From Micromonospora alfalfae (lineage in GTDB: Bacteria > Actinomycetota > Actinomycetes > Mycobacteriales > Micromonosporaceae): a stretch of 64,000 nt of DNA. The notes beneath the pieces were generated by a model, which saw nothing but the letters and a program-made list of their open reading frames with translations, did no database searches and was not told the DNA's origin. Shown one piece after another: positions 50,715 through 60,204 of this stretch. The stretch is from positions 124,001-188,000 of the forward strand of contig NZ_JAKKFH010000062.1 in assembly GCF_022230925.1 (NCBI RefSeq), given 5' to 3'. Each line of letters begins with the position of its first letter. Within the stretch, counting starts at the first letter, position 1. The translations under genes and the position numbers were made by a program.

Positions 50715-52567
50715 CAGCGGCGCCGCCCTTCGAGTCGGGCGGTAAACGCGGCCTGGGCGGACTTGAAACGATCGGCGTCGGGGCGCTCCCACCACGCCGG
50801 TTGCACGACTTCGACCGGTGGCATGTTGCCGAGCAACACCAGGGCGTGGCCGGTCGGCAGGGTCCGCAACTCGGCGAGATCGAGCAGGTTCTCCCGTCGA
50901 GCGTTCTCCTGCACGCTGGCGCGTCCTCCGCCCCAACTGGCCGCCGACGACAGCTCCTGCACCTGCCCGAGCAGCGACTGCGCGTCCTTGAGGGCCGCCA
51001 CGTCCTGCGTGCCGCCCATCACGAAGCGGGCGTTCGCGCCGTCGCGCAGGGCTTGCCCACCGTCGCGGCCCCACCGCTCCTCCAATTGGTGGGTGTTCTG
51101 GCAAGAGATCGACAAGGCGATACCAGCGCCCCCGCCCTCAGAGGCCAGTGCGGGCAGCGACGGCAACGGCGCGATGTTCGTGATTTCGTCGCCGATCAGG
51201 TACAGGCAGGGCTCTACCCGTCCGCCCGGTGCGACGAAGGAGCGTTGCAGGGTGCGGTAGATGATGTCCTCGGCGATCGCGCTGAACAGCGGCGCGACCA
51301 GCGACTGCCCGCTGCGGGTGCCGACCAGATAAAGGGTGCCGGTCTCATCCAGCCACTGCTCGGGCTGGAACTGCTCGCCGCGCGGTGGGGAGCAGGCGCG
51401 CAAGATCCGGGCGTTGCTGAATGGATCCAGGGCTCCGAAGACGACCGACTGAATACTCTCGCGGCCACGGCCAGTGGACTCGCGGTGGAATGCCAACCGG
51501 TCGGCCCACGCCGTTTGCTGGTGATGGCGCAGGATCCGCTCGGCCCGCGGGTCGCTGGGGTTGGCCGCCCAACTGGCTACGTCGGTCAGGGTGGCCTTTT
51601 CATCAAGAGCGGCGGCGTGCAGCAGACCGCGGATGATCGATGCCGCCTGATCCTGGAAGTATTGACCGTTCTCTACATCACCCTTGAGGCCGGCACCGGC
51701 GGCGAAGCCCTTCGCGCGCAGCGCCGCGATGTCGGGATCGTGCGCCCCCTCGATCGGCGACCACCGCAGCCGGGGCAGTCCAGGTACCTGCTCCTGCGGT
51801 TCGAAGATCCATGTCGGACCAACCTCGGCGCGCAGGTAGTAGGTGACCGCCGCGACGTCGAGGCGGGTGGAGGTGGAGATCACTGCCCCTCGGGCGTCGG
51901 CGACCCGGGGCACGATGTAGCGCGACGTCTTGTTGGCGAACCGGGCGGCTCCGGCGAGGAGCTCGGTGTACTCGTTGGCGAGGTACAGCGGCTCCCCGGT
52001 TAGCGCGTGGTGCCCCAGGAACCGCGCCACCTCCAACGGGTCCTGACGGCGCTGGGCCTTTGCGTGCGCGCTCTCGGGGCGGTCGGTCGCTCGAATGGTC
52101 AGGCCAGGCCGAAGGATGTCGACGCGCCGAAGCACCGCCGACGCGGTCACCACCCGGTCAAGGTCCTTTCGGCCGGCGAACCCTCGCCGCTGCACCCGCC
52201 GCTGTACGAGCCGGACCGCCGGCATGCCAAGGCCAGCGAAGGCTCCAATGAACAGGCCGAACCACAGCACGTACAGCAGCGCGGTCGGGGGCAGGTCCGC
52301 CCGGGCCGCAGTGGGCCATGCCGCCGCCGGGTCGCCGCCGTTGAGGATCATCCGCCCGGCAATGCCGGGCGCGTCCGTCGGCGAGGTGTTCGGCCACGCG
52401 GCGTGGGTGAGCACGCCACCGACCTGCCCGGCCAGCCACAGAGTGAAGGTGCCCAGCAGCGTGCAGAACACGGCAATGCCCAGCAGAACCAGCCGGGCCA
52501 GGATGTCGGCGCGGGGCATGCCGCGGCGCGGCAGCCGGCTTCCGGGGGACATCAGCGAGCCGGCCAT
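50714..52567 (-). CDS. Type IV coupling protein (VirD4/TraG-like)
   Basis: 617 residues from ATG 52567 (MAGSLMSPGSRLPRRGMPRA), one-base overlap with the VirB4-like gene. Two N-terminal membrane spans (ARLVLLGIAVFCTLLGTFTL and ALLYVLWFGLFIGAFAGLGM). The ATPase domain follows; Walker B is LYLIGDEITNIAPLP, and the TraM-recognition region (SISCQNTHQLEERWG) is present. The Walker A segment reads GAARFANKTSRYIVP, so the usual Gly before Lys is Asn. It pumps DNA-relaxase through the channel. Confidence 0.85.
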   Translation of the reverse strand: MAGSLMSPGSRLPRRGMPRADILARLVLLGIAVFCTLLGTFTLWLAGQVGGVLTHAAWPNTSPTDAPGIAGRMILNGGDPAAAWPTAARADLPPTALLYVLWFGLFIGAFAGLGMPAVRLVQRRVQRRGFAGRKDLDRVVTASAVLRRVDILRPGLTIRATDRPESAHAKAQRRQDPLEVARFLGHHALTGEPLYLANEYTELLAGAARFANKTSRYIVPRVADARGAVISTSTRLDVAAVTYYLRAEVGPTWIFEPQEQVPGLPRLRWSPIEGAHDPDIAALRAKGFAAGAGLKGDVENGQYFQDQAASIIRGLLHAAALDEKATLTDVASWAANPSDPRAERILRHHQQTAWADRLAFHRESTGRGRESIQSVVFGALDPFSNARILRACSPPRGEQFQPEQWLDETGTLYLVGTRSGQSLVAPLFSAIAEDIIYRTLQRSFVAPGGRVEPCLYLIGDEITNIAPLPSLPALASEGGGAGIALSISCQNTHQLEERWGRDGGQALRDGANARFVMGGTQDVAALKDAQSLLGQVQELSSAASWGGGRASVQENARRENLLDLAELRTLPTGHALVLLGNMPPVEVVQPAWWERPDADRFKSAQAAFTARLEGRRR

Positions 52568-54150
52568 CAGCGCACCTGCCCCACCGCGGCGGACTCCCGC
52601 GCCTCGTACTCGGAGTCGGTCAGCTCCCGCGGTTCGTTCTCGGGGTTGTCGCGCATCCGGCTGTCGGTGTCGACCATGGCCTGCTCGACGCTGGAGAGCT
52701 GGTGCTTGACGACGTAGGAGCGCAGCCCGACCTTCCACAACCCGACACCACGGCGCAGGTGCAGCAGCAGATCTGTCTCCACATCGGTGGTGCCCAAGAA
52801 TTCGCGGGCGGCGTCCAGCGAGCCCGGCGCCTGCCGGTAGGAGACCCGCACACCGGTGTCCTCGATGAGGCCCCGGGCGATGCGGACCTGCTCGGAGTCG
52901 GCGCTGCCACTGGCTGCTAAGTCCGAAAATCGGTGAAACGCCAGGATGTTCTCCGTGCCCAGCGCCCGGGCCAGCTTCATCTGCTCGCGCATCCGCCGTA
53001 TCAGGCCGAGGTGACGGGTGATCAGCGCGAACTCGTCGTACAGGCACACCCTCGGTGGGGCGTCGGGGCGGGTGAGTTCCGCCTCCAGCCACGACTGGGC
53101 GCAGGTCATCGCCATCGCCGTCATCTGATCGGAGGTCCGCACCGCCCGCAGGTCGAGGATCGCCCCCGGCTGTTCGAAGTCCACCGTCAGCGTCGCAGCA
53201 GTCGGTGCGTCGAAGATTCCGCCGAGGACGCCGGTGATCAGCCGCTCTAGCGCGAGGCGGACCCGACGGCTATCGACGGCGAACTGGTCGATGTCGTAGT
53301 TCACTCCGGCAAGGCGGTGCGCCCATGCCTGCGGGTCACCCATCGCCGCGAGGACCAGCGACAGGGTCGGAGTGGCCAGCCGTTCGGCGCTGGTGCCGTC
53401 GTCGCTGTGGGTCACGGCGTCGAGGGCGTATTCGATCAGCGAGCGCTCTGCCTCGCTGAGGGCGCCGCCGAGTTGGATCTCTAGCAGCCCTTCGAGCAGC
53501 AGCAGCCGGCGGGCCCGTTGGATCTGCAGCCACTCCGGCTCGCCCTGCCCCGGCTGGCGGCGGATGCCCGCGAGGGGGTTCATCACGACACCCGCGCCGG
53601 GGCCGACGCGCACCGGCTGGATCCCGGCAGCGTCGGCGAGGGCGTCGTACTCGCCCTTGACGTCGACGACGAAGAATCGGGTGCCGAACGGGATCCCCCG
53701 GAATGCGATGCTCTTGAGCAGCGACGACTTCGCCGAGCCGATCTCGCCGGTGACCACCATGTTCGGTGCGCTAAGCAGCCCTGCCCGGTACAACTCCCGC
53801 ATCGAGAACACGAACCCCGTCCGGGAGTACACCTCCTGACCGATGAGTGGTCCGTCCACCCCGAGGCCGGGGTCGGCGACGAACGGGTACACGCTGCACA
53901 GCTGCGCGCTGGTGGTCACCAGCGGCGGTAGCCGCAGCCGCCAGAACGCCCGCCCGGCGGCCCGGCCCAGCGCACCGCGCCCGTCAACCGGCGGTGCGCC
54001 CAGCAGCCGCTCCGATGTTCGGCGCAGAGCGCGCTGCTCGCGTTCCAGTTCAGCCTGCGCCGCCGCGAGATCCCGCCGGTCCGCGGACTGTGCGATGCGG
54101 TGCGCGAGCGATCCTTCTCGTTGCACCCGTGCGCGGCTCACGCGAACCAT
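52567..54150 (-). CDS. VirB4-like conjugation ATPase
   Basis: About 527 residues; start either ATG 54150 or GTG 54141, the latter giving the 4-base overlap common in this operon. Walker A VVTGEIGSAKSSLLKS (about 143-158) and Walker B RVCLYDEFALITRH (about 365) are intact, with the Ser/Thr and Asp-Glu expected of VirB4/TraC ATPases. No membrane span. It powers assembly and substrate transfer of the secretion channel. Confidence 0.88.
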   Translation of the reverse strand: MVRVSRARVQREGSLAHRIAQSADRRDLAAAQAELEREQRALRRTSERLLGAPPVDGRGALGRAAGRAFWRLRLPPLVTTSAQLCSVYPFVADPGLGVDGPLIGQEVYSRTGFVFSMRELYRAGLLSAPNMVVTGEIGSAKSSLLKSIAFRGIPFGTRFFVVDVKGEYDALADAAGIQPVRVGPGAGVVMNPLAGIRRQPGQGEPEWLQIQRARRLLLLEGLLEIQLGGALSEAERSLIEYALDAVTHSDDGTSAERLATPTLSLVLAAMGDPQAWAHRLAGVNYDIDQFAVDSRRVRLALERLITGVLGGIFDAPTAATLTVDFEQPGAILDLRAVRTSDQMTAMAMTCAQSWLEAELTRPDAPPRVCLYDEFALITRHLGLIRRMREQMKLARALGTENILAFHRFSDLAASGSADSEQVRIARGLIEDTGVRVSYRQAPGSLDAAREFLGTTDVETDLLLHLRRGVGLWKVGLRSYVVKHQLSSVEQAMVDTDSRMRDNPENEPRELTDSEYEARESAAVGQVR

Positions 54151-55634
54151 CCCCGCATTGGCTTGAGCCCGCGGGCCAAGGGAAGCGCCCCGGCGATGAA
54201 GCCCTGATCCTGTTCGCCGTAGAGCACCACCGCCTGGCAGCCGGTGCGGCCCAGCACCCGTTTGATCGCCCGCACGTCATGGCGGAGTTGTTCTTCGCTG
54301 TCGGCGGTGACGGTGACGAGGATCGCGTAGCGGTAGCGCACGTGCCCGGCCGCCTGCTCCCGGTCGACCTGCTCCACCGAGCGGGCCTCCTCGTCCTCCC
54401 GGGCGGTGCGAACCAAGCGCATCTTGCGTTTGGTGATCTCGTCGCCGGCGCGGGCGACCTTGTCCCGGCGGGTCGCCAATTGGGCGAGCTGCGCCGGTAC
54501 CGGCTCGGCGATGACCGTGACCGCGCGTCGACCGACGGTGCGGGTGAACAGGGCGGTCATCCACGTCATCGCGACCGGTTGACGCGGCATCTCGTAGACC
54601 CACAGGCTCTGGGAGAACCCGGAGTCGTGGCGGTAGGACGACCAGCCGATATTCTCGGCGGCAATCGGCCCGGCCATGTGCGGTGCCACTCCAGGCGTGG
54701 CCGAAGCCCGCATGTCCACGTGCGGCTGGTCCTCGGGGTCGAACTGGGTGCGCAGCACCGCCGCGTACTCCCGGGGCGTCAACCAGCCGACGGTGTCGAC
54801 GCCGGCCTCCGCGACCGCGGCCTGCACCCCGCCGATCTTGTCGAGCACGACGGTGGCGATGGCCGCGTCGGTGCCGCCCGCGTCGGTGATCTCCGCCGAT
54901 AGCTTCTTGGTGTCGAACACGACGCTGAGGTACACCTCGTGGCGCTGCGTCGACGGCGCCGCCGCGGCGGTCAGTTCCGCCAGCGATCGGTACGCGCGAG
55001 TGTCGGTGTCGACCGCTTTCTGCACCAGGTAGCGCTGCGCCCGGTTACCGGAGTCCGGAACCGCACGGGCCGTCAGCGCCCACCTGGCCAGACCACTGTC
55101 GGCGTACTCGGTGCCCAGCAGGTTTAGCACGTCCGCCCACGCGGCCAGGCGCTGCTGTTGCACCGACGTGTCGGCCAGGACCAGGTTGCTGCCCGCGCAG
55201 AGCAGGGCGGCAGTGACGGTGCCCTCACGGCGGTGGTGCAGTAGCCCCACCTCGGTCAATCCGTCGGCGGCCACCGCCGGCAGCCAGCGGTAGCCGGCGG
55301 CAGGACCGGGCAGATGCAGATGCGTGCTGCCCGGGGTGGCGGCGAAGGCACCACCACGGTAGCGATCCTGACGGGCGGCGCGCTGCGCCAGCGCCCCGGC
55401 GACGATGGGCGCCCACTCGGTGACCCGCCGCCCGCGTAGCCGCAGCAGGCCTACCGTGAGCAGGAGCAGCGCCGCGAGCAGCATGCCACCGGCAGCGCCC
55501 TGCCGGCCGGTCGCGAGCAGGTTCGCGGCGACGACTAGGCAGATCACGCCGGCGACAGCCGTGCCGATCTGCCCTGCCGAGAAGCCCATGATCGAGCCAC
55601 GCGTGGACCGCGGCGGAAACTGGAACTGGGTCAC
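54138..55634 (-). CDS. SCO6880-family conjugation membrane protein
   Basis: 498 residues from ATG 55634. Two hydrophobic segments near the N-terminus (AGVICLVVAANLLATGRQG and AAGGMLLAALLLLTVGLLRL), then a long soluble domain containing repeated helices (VLLLDKIGG-type, HRREGTVTAALLCAGSNLVL). The layout is that of SCO6880-type proteins, which always lie next to VirB4-like ATPases in actinobacterial conjugation loci and probably link the ATPase to the membrane. Stop overlaps the VirB4 start region. Confidence 0.75.
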   Translation of the reverse strand: MTQFQFPPRSTRGSIMGFSAGQIGTAVAGVICLVVAANLLATGRQGAAGGMLLAALLLLTVGLLRLRGRRVTEWAPIVAGALAQRAARQDRYRGGAFAATPGSTHLHLPGPAAGYRWLPAVAADGLTEVGLLHHRREGTVTAALLCAGSNLVLADTSVQQQRLAAWADVLNLLGTEYADSGLARWALTARAVPDSGNRAQRYLVQKAVDTDTRAYRSLAELTAAAAPSTQRHEVYLSVVFDTKKLSAEITDAGGTDAAIATVVLDKIGGVQAAVAEAGVDTVGWLTPREYAAVLRTQFDPEDQPHVDMRASATPGVAPHMAGPIAAENIGWSSYRHDSGFSQSLWVYEMPRQPVAMTWMTALFTRTVGRRAVTVIAEPVPAQLAQLATRRDKVARAGDEITKRKMRLVRTAREDEEARSVEQVDREQAAGHVRYRYAILVTVTADSEEQLRHDVRAIKRVLGRTGCQAVVLYGEQDQGFIAGALPLARGLKPMRGWFA

Positions 55635-55647
55635 CTGGACTCCTCAC

Positions 55648-57678
55648 CTAGACCGGGACGATGGGTACTTCGGCGGCGCCACCCGCAGCGGCGCCCCCCG
55701 CGCGACCTGCCCCGGCACCGGAGGCGGCACCGCCCTGCGAAGGCTGGCCCGAGCTGGACGGCCCGGCTGAGCCGGCTGCTGGGCTGTGCCCGGACGTCTC
55801 TGGCGTCGGAGCCGCCGGGGACGGCGAGCTGGCGGCAGAAGGTGCACCGGTCGGGGTGGCAGCGCCCCCGCCGCTCGTGGCCTGCGGGGCGTCCTCGCCC
55901 TGCGAGCTGCCGGCTGCCGCGCCGGTGGCCTTCTCTCCGATGGCGTTCGGTGTGACCGGCAGCGCGGGCTGCCCGCTGGCGTCTCCGGGCGCGGTGAGCT
56001 GCCCCTCGGCCACATCGGTTTGAGCGGTGCGGGAGTCGCGCTCGATCCCCTCAGCTTCTTGGGCGTTCTCTCCGCCGTCGTGTTCAGCCCCCGGTTCACC
56101 GCTCGGCTTTCCGACCTGGTCGCCGTCGCCGCTTCCTTGCAGCGCTTCCACCGCCTCGGGAACGGCGCTGGGCCGCGTGCCGAGCGGGCCAGCACCACTG
56201 GTGGGGTTTGTCGGAATCGCGTCGGCGTTGCCCTGCATCAGAGATGCGGCGTCTGGGCTGTCGCCTCCACCGCTGAGCGGATCGGCCAGGCGGCGGGCGG
56301 CGGCGTCCATACCGACCGCGCCGGCAGCGGAGGTCAGGAAGCCTCGGGCGTCGACGTCGGCCAGGTAGCCGTCCCACATGCTCGTCAGCCGCAGCAGAAT
56401 CCACGGCGCGAGCACCATCAGGATGATCATGAACATGCCGCGCAGCACGTTGAGGACGTTGTCGCTCTCGTAGGTGCTGCGTGTGCCGTAGATCCACAGG
56501 GCGGCGATGAAGAACTTCGAGCTGGCCAGGGCGTTGCAGGTCCAGAACCACTTACGGCCCCAGGAGCGCGTCTCGGCCATCACCTGACCGGTCATCGCCA
56601 TGGCCCCGAACAACGCTGCCCCGGCGGCCAGCAGGGAGCGGAACAACAGCATCACGAACACCAATACCAGCCCGATCACGCTGATCACCGCGACGACGAA
56701 GGCCAGCAGGATCGTGCTGGTGTCCGCGGTGAGCGCGTTGAGCGCGTCCACCCACATGCTCGGCTGCCAGTCGCGTTCCTGATTGCGGGCGATCAGCGCC
56801 ACGGTCGCCTCGTCCCACGCGGCCATCAGGATGTAGGCGATGCCGCCGGCGAAGGCGATCCCGAACATCGCGCGCACCAACCCGCCGAGGGTGGCCAGGG
56901 GCCCGGGGCCGTTCATGCGCAATCCGTTGATCGCCGTGGAGATGAGGAAGATGAGCAGCACCATCAAGATCAGTACGCCGGAGATGTCGTTGTAGACGTC
57001 GTAGAACGGCTCGTCCGGCACGGCGGAGGACTGTTCGAACACCACCTCGGCCAGCTTGCTCAACGCCCAGGCGAAACCTGCCACGGCAATGTCGGCCAAG
57101 CCCTCGAACCCGGACCGAACGATATCCTTGGCCTTCTCGTCGACTCTGCAGCTCACACTGAGTTTGCAGCCCTCGGGCTTGACGGACGAGAACGGCAGCA
57201 GCGACGTACGCAACGCTTCGCATCGATTTTTCTTGGCGGTCCACCGTTCGGCGTTGCCCGCGTCCTCGGCGGCGCTGTCGGCGAACCGCTCGCACCTCAC
57301 GGGCGAAGCGCCGTCTTTCGGAAACTGATCGTCGAGCACCGACGCCGTGTCCGCCGGCGGCGGTGACTGCAGGGTGAGCGACACCGCGTCGCAGCGTTCC
57401 TGCTCTACAGCACCGACAGCCTTACCGCAGTCGGTGATCCACCCGTCGCCGGACTCCCATTCAGCCCACCGCAGGCACCAGTTCACCTGCGGTCTCGCCT
57501 GCTCCTGGCCAGGTCCTGACGACTGCCCGTTAGACGACGACGCTGGGCACGGCTTGCCCGGGGCGGACGTCGGTGCGGGTGCTGCCGCAGCAGATTGCGC
57601 TGGCACTACCGCGCAGACCAAGGTCAGCACGCTGATCGCCACGCCGATCCCCCGCCAGGAAGCGTTGACCCAGGACAT
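55648..57678 (-). CDS. VirB6/TrbL-like polytopic channel protein
   Basis: 676 residues from ATG 57678 (MSWVNASWRG; the longer open frame has no ribosome site). A signal peptide (GVAISVLTLVCAVVPAQSAA) is followed by a Cys-rich extracellular domain and at least six membrane spans (VLILMVLLIFLISTAINGL, AMFGIAFAGGIAYILMA, ILLAFVVAVISVIGLVLVFV, SLLAAGAALFGAMAMTG and others). The last 150 residues are Ala/Gly/Pro/Ser-rich low complexity. VirB6/TrbL proteins form the inner-membrane pore. Confidence 0.82.
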   Translation of the reverse strand: MSWVNASWRGIGVAISVLTLVCAVVPAQSAAAAPAPTSAPGKPCPASSSNGQSSGPGQEQARPQVNWCLRWAEWESGDGWITDCGKAVGAVEQERCDAVSLTLQSPPPADTASVLDDQFPKDGASPVRCERFADSAAEDAGNAERWTAKKNRCEALRTSLLPFSSVKPEGCKLSVSCRVDEKAKDIVRSGFEGLADIAVAGFAWALSKLAEVVFEQSSAVPDEPFYDVYNDISGVLILMVLLIFLISTAINGLRMNGPGPLATLGGLVRAMFGIAFAGGIAYILMAAWDEATVALIARNQERDWQPSMWVDALNALTADTSTILLAFVVAVISVIGLVLVFVMLLFRSLLAAGAALFGAMAMTGQVMAETRSWGRKWFWTCNALASSKFFIAALWIYGTRSTYESDNVLNVLRGMFMIILMVLAPWILLRLTSMWDGYLADVDARGFLTSAAGAVGMDAAARRLADPLSGGGDSPDAASLMQGNADAIPTNPTSGAGPLGTRPSAVPEAVEALQGSGDGDQVGKPSGEPGAEHDGGENAQEAEGIERDSRTAQTDVAEGQLTAPGDASGQPALPVTPNAIGEKATGAAAGSSQGEDAPQATSGGGAATPTGAPSAASSPSPAAPTPETSGHSPAAGSAGPSSSGQPSQGGAASGAGAGRAGGAAAGGAAEVPIVPV

Positions 57679-57682
57679 GAGA

Positions 57683-58411
57683 TCAGACCGTCCCCGGCAC
57701 CCACGAGCGACCGCTGAGCACGTCGAGCAGCGGCTGAGTGTCGCGCGGACCGCCGTCGCGTCGGGTGCCGCGCTGATCAGGCGGAGGTACCGGCAACGGC
57801 CGCTGCGCGGCCACCACACGCCAACGGTCGAGCGTCCAGCGCACCGTCACCGACTGGACGTACCAGCCACCCGCCAAACCCGCCTCCGGGCCGGCGACCA
57901 CACCATCGGTCGCTGACCCGCTGAGCGCGCAGAGCAACAGCCGCGCCGTGACCTCGGCGCCCTGCTGCACCCGTGCGTCAACGTCCGCGTCGGGCACCCA
58001 CACTCGGGCAGCCACGGTCTGGGAGATCCCCTCACCGTCGGCCGACGGTGAGCCGCCGCCCATCATCTCGGCCACCGCCGGGCCCGAACCGTCGACTGCG
58101 ATCGTGTCCACCAGCGCCTGCCGCTCGACGTCCGGGCGGCCCGCCGCGGCGGACACCGCCACCACGTACGCCGCCGCCGCGTCACCGGCGCCGCGAGGCG
58201 TGCCAGCGAAGCCAACCGGCACTCCCCGGACGAGACGGTCGCCGTAGCGCTCAGGCGCACTCGACTCGGGCGCACTCCGCTCGGGTGCGCTCGCCCGGCC
58301 CGCAACGAAGACCGCCGCCCCGGCAACCACCACGCAGAGAACCAGCGACACTACGGCCGATCCGCGTCCGCCGTCGGTTGCCTTGTAAGTTGCTCCCCGC
58401 ACGCGGGGCAC
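57683..58411 (-). CDS. VirB8/TcpC-like conjugation protein
   Basis: 242 residues from GTG 58411. One N-terminal membrane span (VVSLVLCVVVAGAAVFVAG), a short spacer with the repeat APERSAPESSAPER, and an extracellular alpha+beta domain (AAAYVVAVSAAAGRPDVERQ, YVQSVTVRWTLDRWRVV). This is the layout of VirB8/TcpC scaffold proteins. Tightly packed with its neighbours (3-4-base gaps). Confidence 0.75.
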   Translation of the reverse strand: MPRVRGATYKATDGGRGSAVVSLVLCVVVAGAAVFVAGRASAPERSAPESSAPERYGDRLVRGVPVGFAGTPRGAGDAAAAYVVAVSAAAGRPDVERQALVDTIAVDGSGPAVAEMMGGGSPSADGEGISQTVAARVWVPDADVDARVQQGAEVTARLLLCALSGSATDGVVAGPEAGLAGGWYVQSVTVRWTLDRWRVVAAQRPLPVPPPDQRGTRRDGGPRDTQPLLDVLSGRSWVPGTV

Positions 58412-58414
58412 CCC

Positions 58415-58783
58415 CTAAATCTCGCTCAACAGGAAGCCGATGATCGATGTCGCCGAACCCACGACGATCGCCACGAGGCCCGCCTTCCACATCATCGATT
58501 TGCCTCGATCGCTGATGATGTGCGCGCCGAAGATCGGTCCGATGCCGAACGCGATCGCGCCGGCCGCGAGACCAGCGACGGCGGAAATCACGCCAAGGAA
58601 CAGCGCGGCGTTTGCCAACTTGTAGAACAAGTCCGAACGCGGCACCGCCGCCGGGTCAGGGCTGATCCGACCGAAGTCGAAGCCCCCGGACGGCGTCGGC
58701 GTCGGCGTCGGATCAGGCGCCAGCGCGGCCACCACCGAAGGTGCCCGCACCGTCATCACGGCAGCTACCCAATGCACGATCAC
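58415..58783 (-). CDS. Small membrane protein, pilin/VirB2-like
   Basis: 122 residues. A signal-like N-terminus, a Pro/Thr spacer, then two hydrophobic helices (ANAALFLGVISAVAGLAAGA and AGLVAIVVGSATSIIGFLL) with a short charged turn, the size and layout of VirB2/TrbC-type pilin subunits. Separated from the VirB8-like gene by 3 bases. Pilus function is inference. Confidence 0.7.
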   Translation of the reverse strand: MIVHWVAAVMTVRAPSVVAALAPDPTPTPTPSGGFDFGRISPDPAAVPRSDLFYKLANAALFLGVISAVAGLAAGAIAFGIGPIFGAHIISDRGKSMMWKAGLVAIVVGSATSIIGFLLSEI

Positions 58784-58816
58784 AACTAGTTCCTCCCCCG
58801 TGTGAAGTCACCGTCC

Positions 58817-59869
58817 TCAGGCGACAGAAGCCCTCTCGCGTGATGGACCAGGATCAGCGGGGCAGTGTTCGACGACGATCGAGGCGACCTCTGTCAGCGC
58901 GGTCCGCGTGGTCTTGCTCAACGACCGCGGATCGAGCGGGTCGGGGCGTGCGAGCACCGGATCGAAGGGAACCCGCACGAGATGCGTCGCCGCCTTTCGC
59001 GCCAGGTGCTCGACCGCGCGAACCTCGCGAGCGGTGGAGTGTGTGGTCGTCATGACCACCACCACCGCCGACTCCGCCACCTGATCGAGTCCCGCAGCGC
59101 GAAGATGCGCCAGCAACCGCATGGTGTGCTGCAACGCATCAACGGTCGCGCGGGTCACCAACACCGGCACCGTCGACCACCCCAACGCCCGCCAGGTCGG
59201 CGTGTTGTCCGCCGCAGGGAGATCCAGCAACGCCATGGTGTAAACCGACCGCAAATGGCCGATCACACCGAACGTCTCCGGCCAGGTAGTTGGACGCCGC
59301 TGCGCCGTCATCTTGCTCTCACCGACCAGAACGCGCAGGTCAGTCGGCCCTCGCTGCATCAACCCTTCAGCGACCAGAGGGTCAGCCAGCCGCTCCTCCG
59401 CAGCCACCGCGTCCCACGTCGATGCGGAGTTGCCCCGGGCCACACGGTGGCCCAGCCCACCCCACGCACGGCCGGTTGCGTCCATCGCCACGATCGGAGC
59501 AGGGCTGGCAAGCGCCAGCACACCACCGAGCGCCGCCGTGAGCGTCGATCGTCCGACACCGCCGTCCGCAGACGACAGGGCCACCAAGGGACACCCCGCC
59601 CGCAGCGACGCCGCACGCAGCCACAGCGACTCCACCTGACCGCCGCCGCCGAACTCGCGGGGAATCTCCCGCGGCGCCCGCTCTGCTTCCCGCGACCACC
59701 ACGGGCCGCTCTTCGCAGTCGCAGCTGGCACGACAGATCGGCCGGGTCCGCCTGGCGGAGCGGGTGATGCCCGCTCCGCCAGTGCCCTCCACTCGCCGGT
59801 CTCCGGCACCTCCGAAGAGGTCCCGGAGCCGGCGAGGTGGCCTGATCGGTCAGTCGATAAATCTGACAC
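58817..59869 (-). CDS. MinD/ParA-like ATPase heading the conjugation operon
   Basis: 350 residues from GTG 59869, chosen for its ribosome site (GGGGGAGG 5-6 bases upstream); the open frame extends to 60004. The deviant Walker A reads SSADGGVGRSTLTAAL (KGGVGKS in typical members; the first Lys is Asp and the second Arg), then PIVAMDATGRAWGG. A Lys-to-Arg change in the P-loop may weaken ATP hydrolysis. Such proteins head secretion or conjugation operons in actinobacteria and may position the machine. It is not paired with the ParB-like protein 40 kb away. Confidence 0.72.
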   Translation of the reverse strand: MSDLSTDRSGHLAGSGTSSEVPETGEWRALAERASPAPPGGPGRSVVPAATAKSGPWWSREAERAPREIPREFGGGGQVESLWLRAASLRAGCPLVALSSADGGVGRSTLTAALGGVLALASPAPIVAMDATGRAWGGLGHRVARGNSASTWDAVAAEERLADPLVAEGLMQRGPTDLRVLVGESKMTAQRRPTTWPETFGVIGHLRSVYTMALLDLPAADNTPTWRALGWSTVPVLVTRATVDALQHTMRLLAHLRAAGLDQVAESAVVVVMTTTHSTAREVRAVEHLARKAATHLVRVPFDPVLARPDPLDPRSLSKTTRTALTEVASIVVEHCPADPGPSRERASVA

Positions 59870-60084
59870 GTCCGCCTCCCCCGAGGGCTTGCCGCACAGC
59901 ACTGGCCAGCGACGGCAGGACGCTGCCGCAGGCCGGTCCCCCGTTACTGTCACGACCTGGACGTCGACCACACGATCAGGCCAAATCGGAGTCCGCTTCG
60001 CCACAGGGCGTCACGTCCTCACGAACGCATCGCGGGCCTCGCAACCCCTCCGTGGAGGCCGACCGATGCGCTACCCTCAACCGA

Positions 60085-60190
60085 CCAAAGTTGGCGCGAG
60101 TCCAACTTTGTGTGGATCGGGCACTGAGAGTCAAGCACAGATCACGGCAGGGTTCCACACAAACTTGGATGTATGGCCAACTTTAGTTGG
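60085..60190. promoter_or_regulatory. Operator cluster with four AAGTTGG-type sites
   Basis: CCAAAGTTGG (60085-60094), TCCAACTTTGTGTGGA (60101-60116), TCCACACAAACTTGGA (60154-60169; near-perfect inverse of the second) and CCAACTTTAGTTGG (60177-60190) lie between the divergent tra operon and the XRE gene. The last site ends 14 bases before the XRE start. Confidence 0.75.
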
Positions 60191-60204
60191 ATTGTGGGGT
60201 CACG

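Noticed and set aside
18554..59869. ParB-like (18554) and MinD/ParA-like (58817) proteins as one partition system
   Set aside because: They are 40 kb apart; the ATPase is locked in the T4SS operon and has an altered P-loop.
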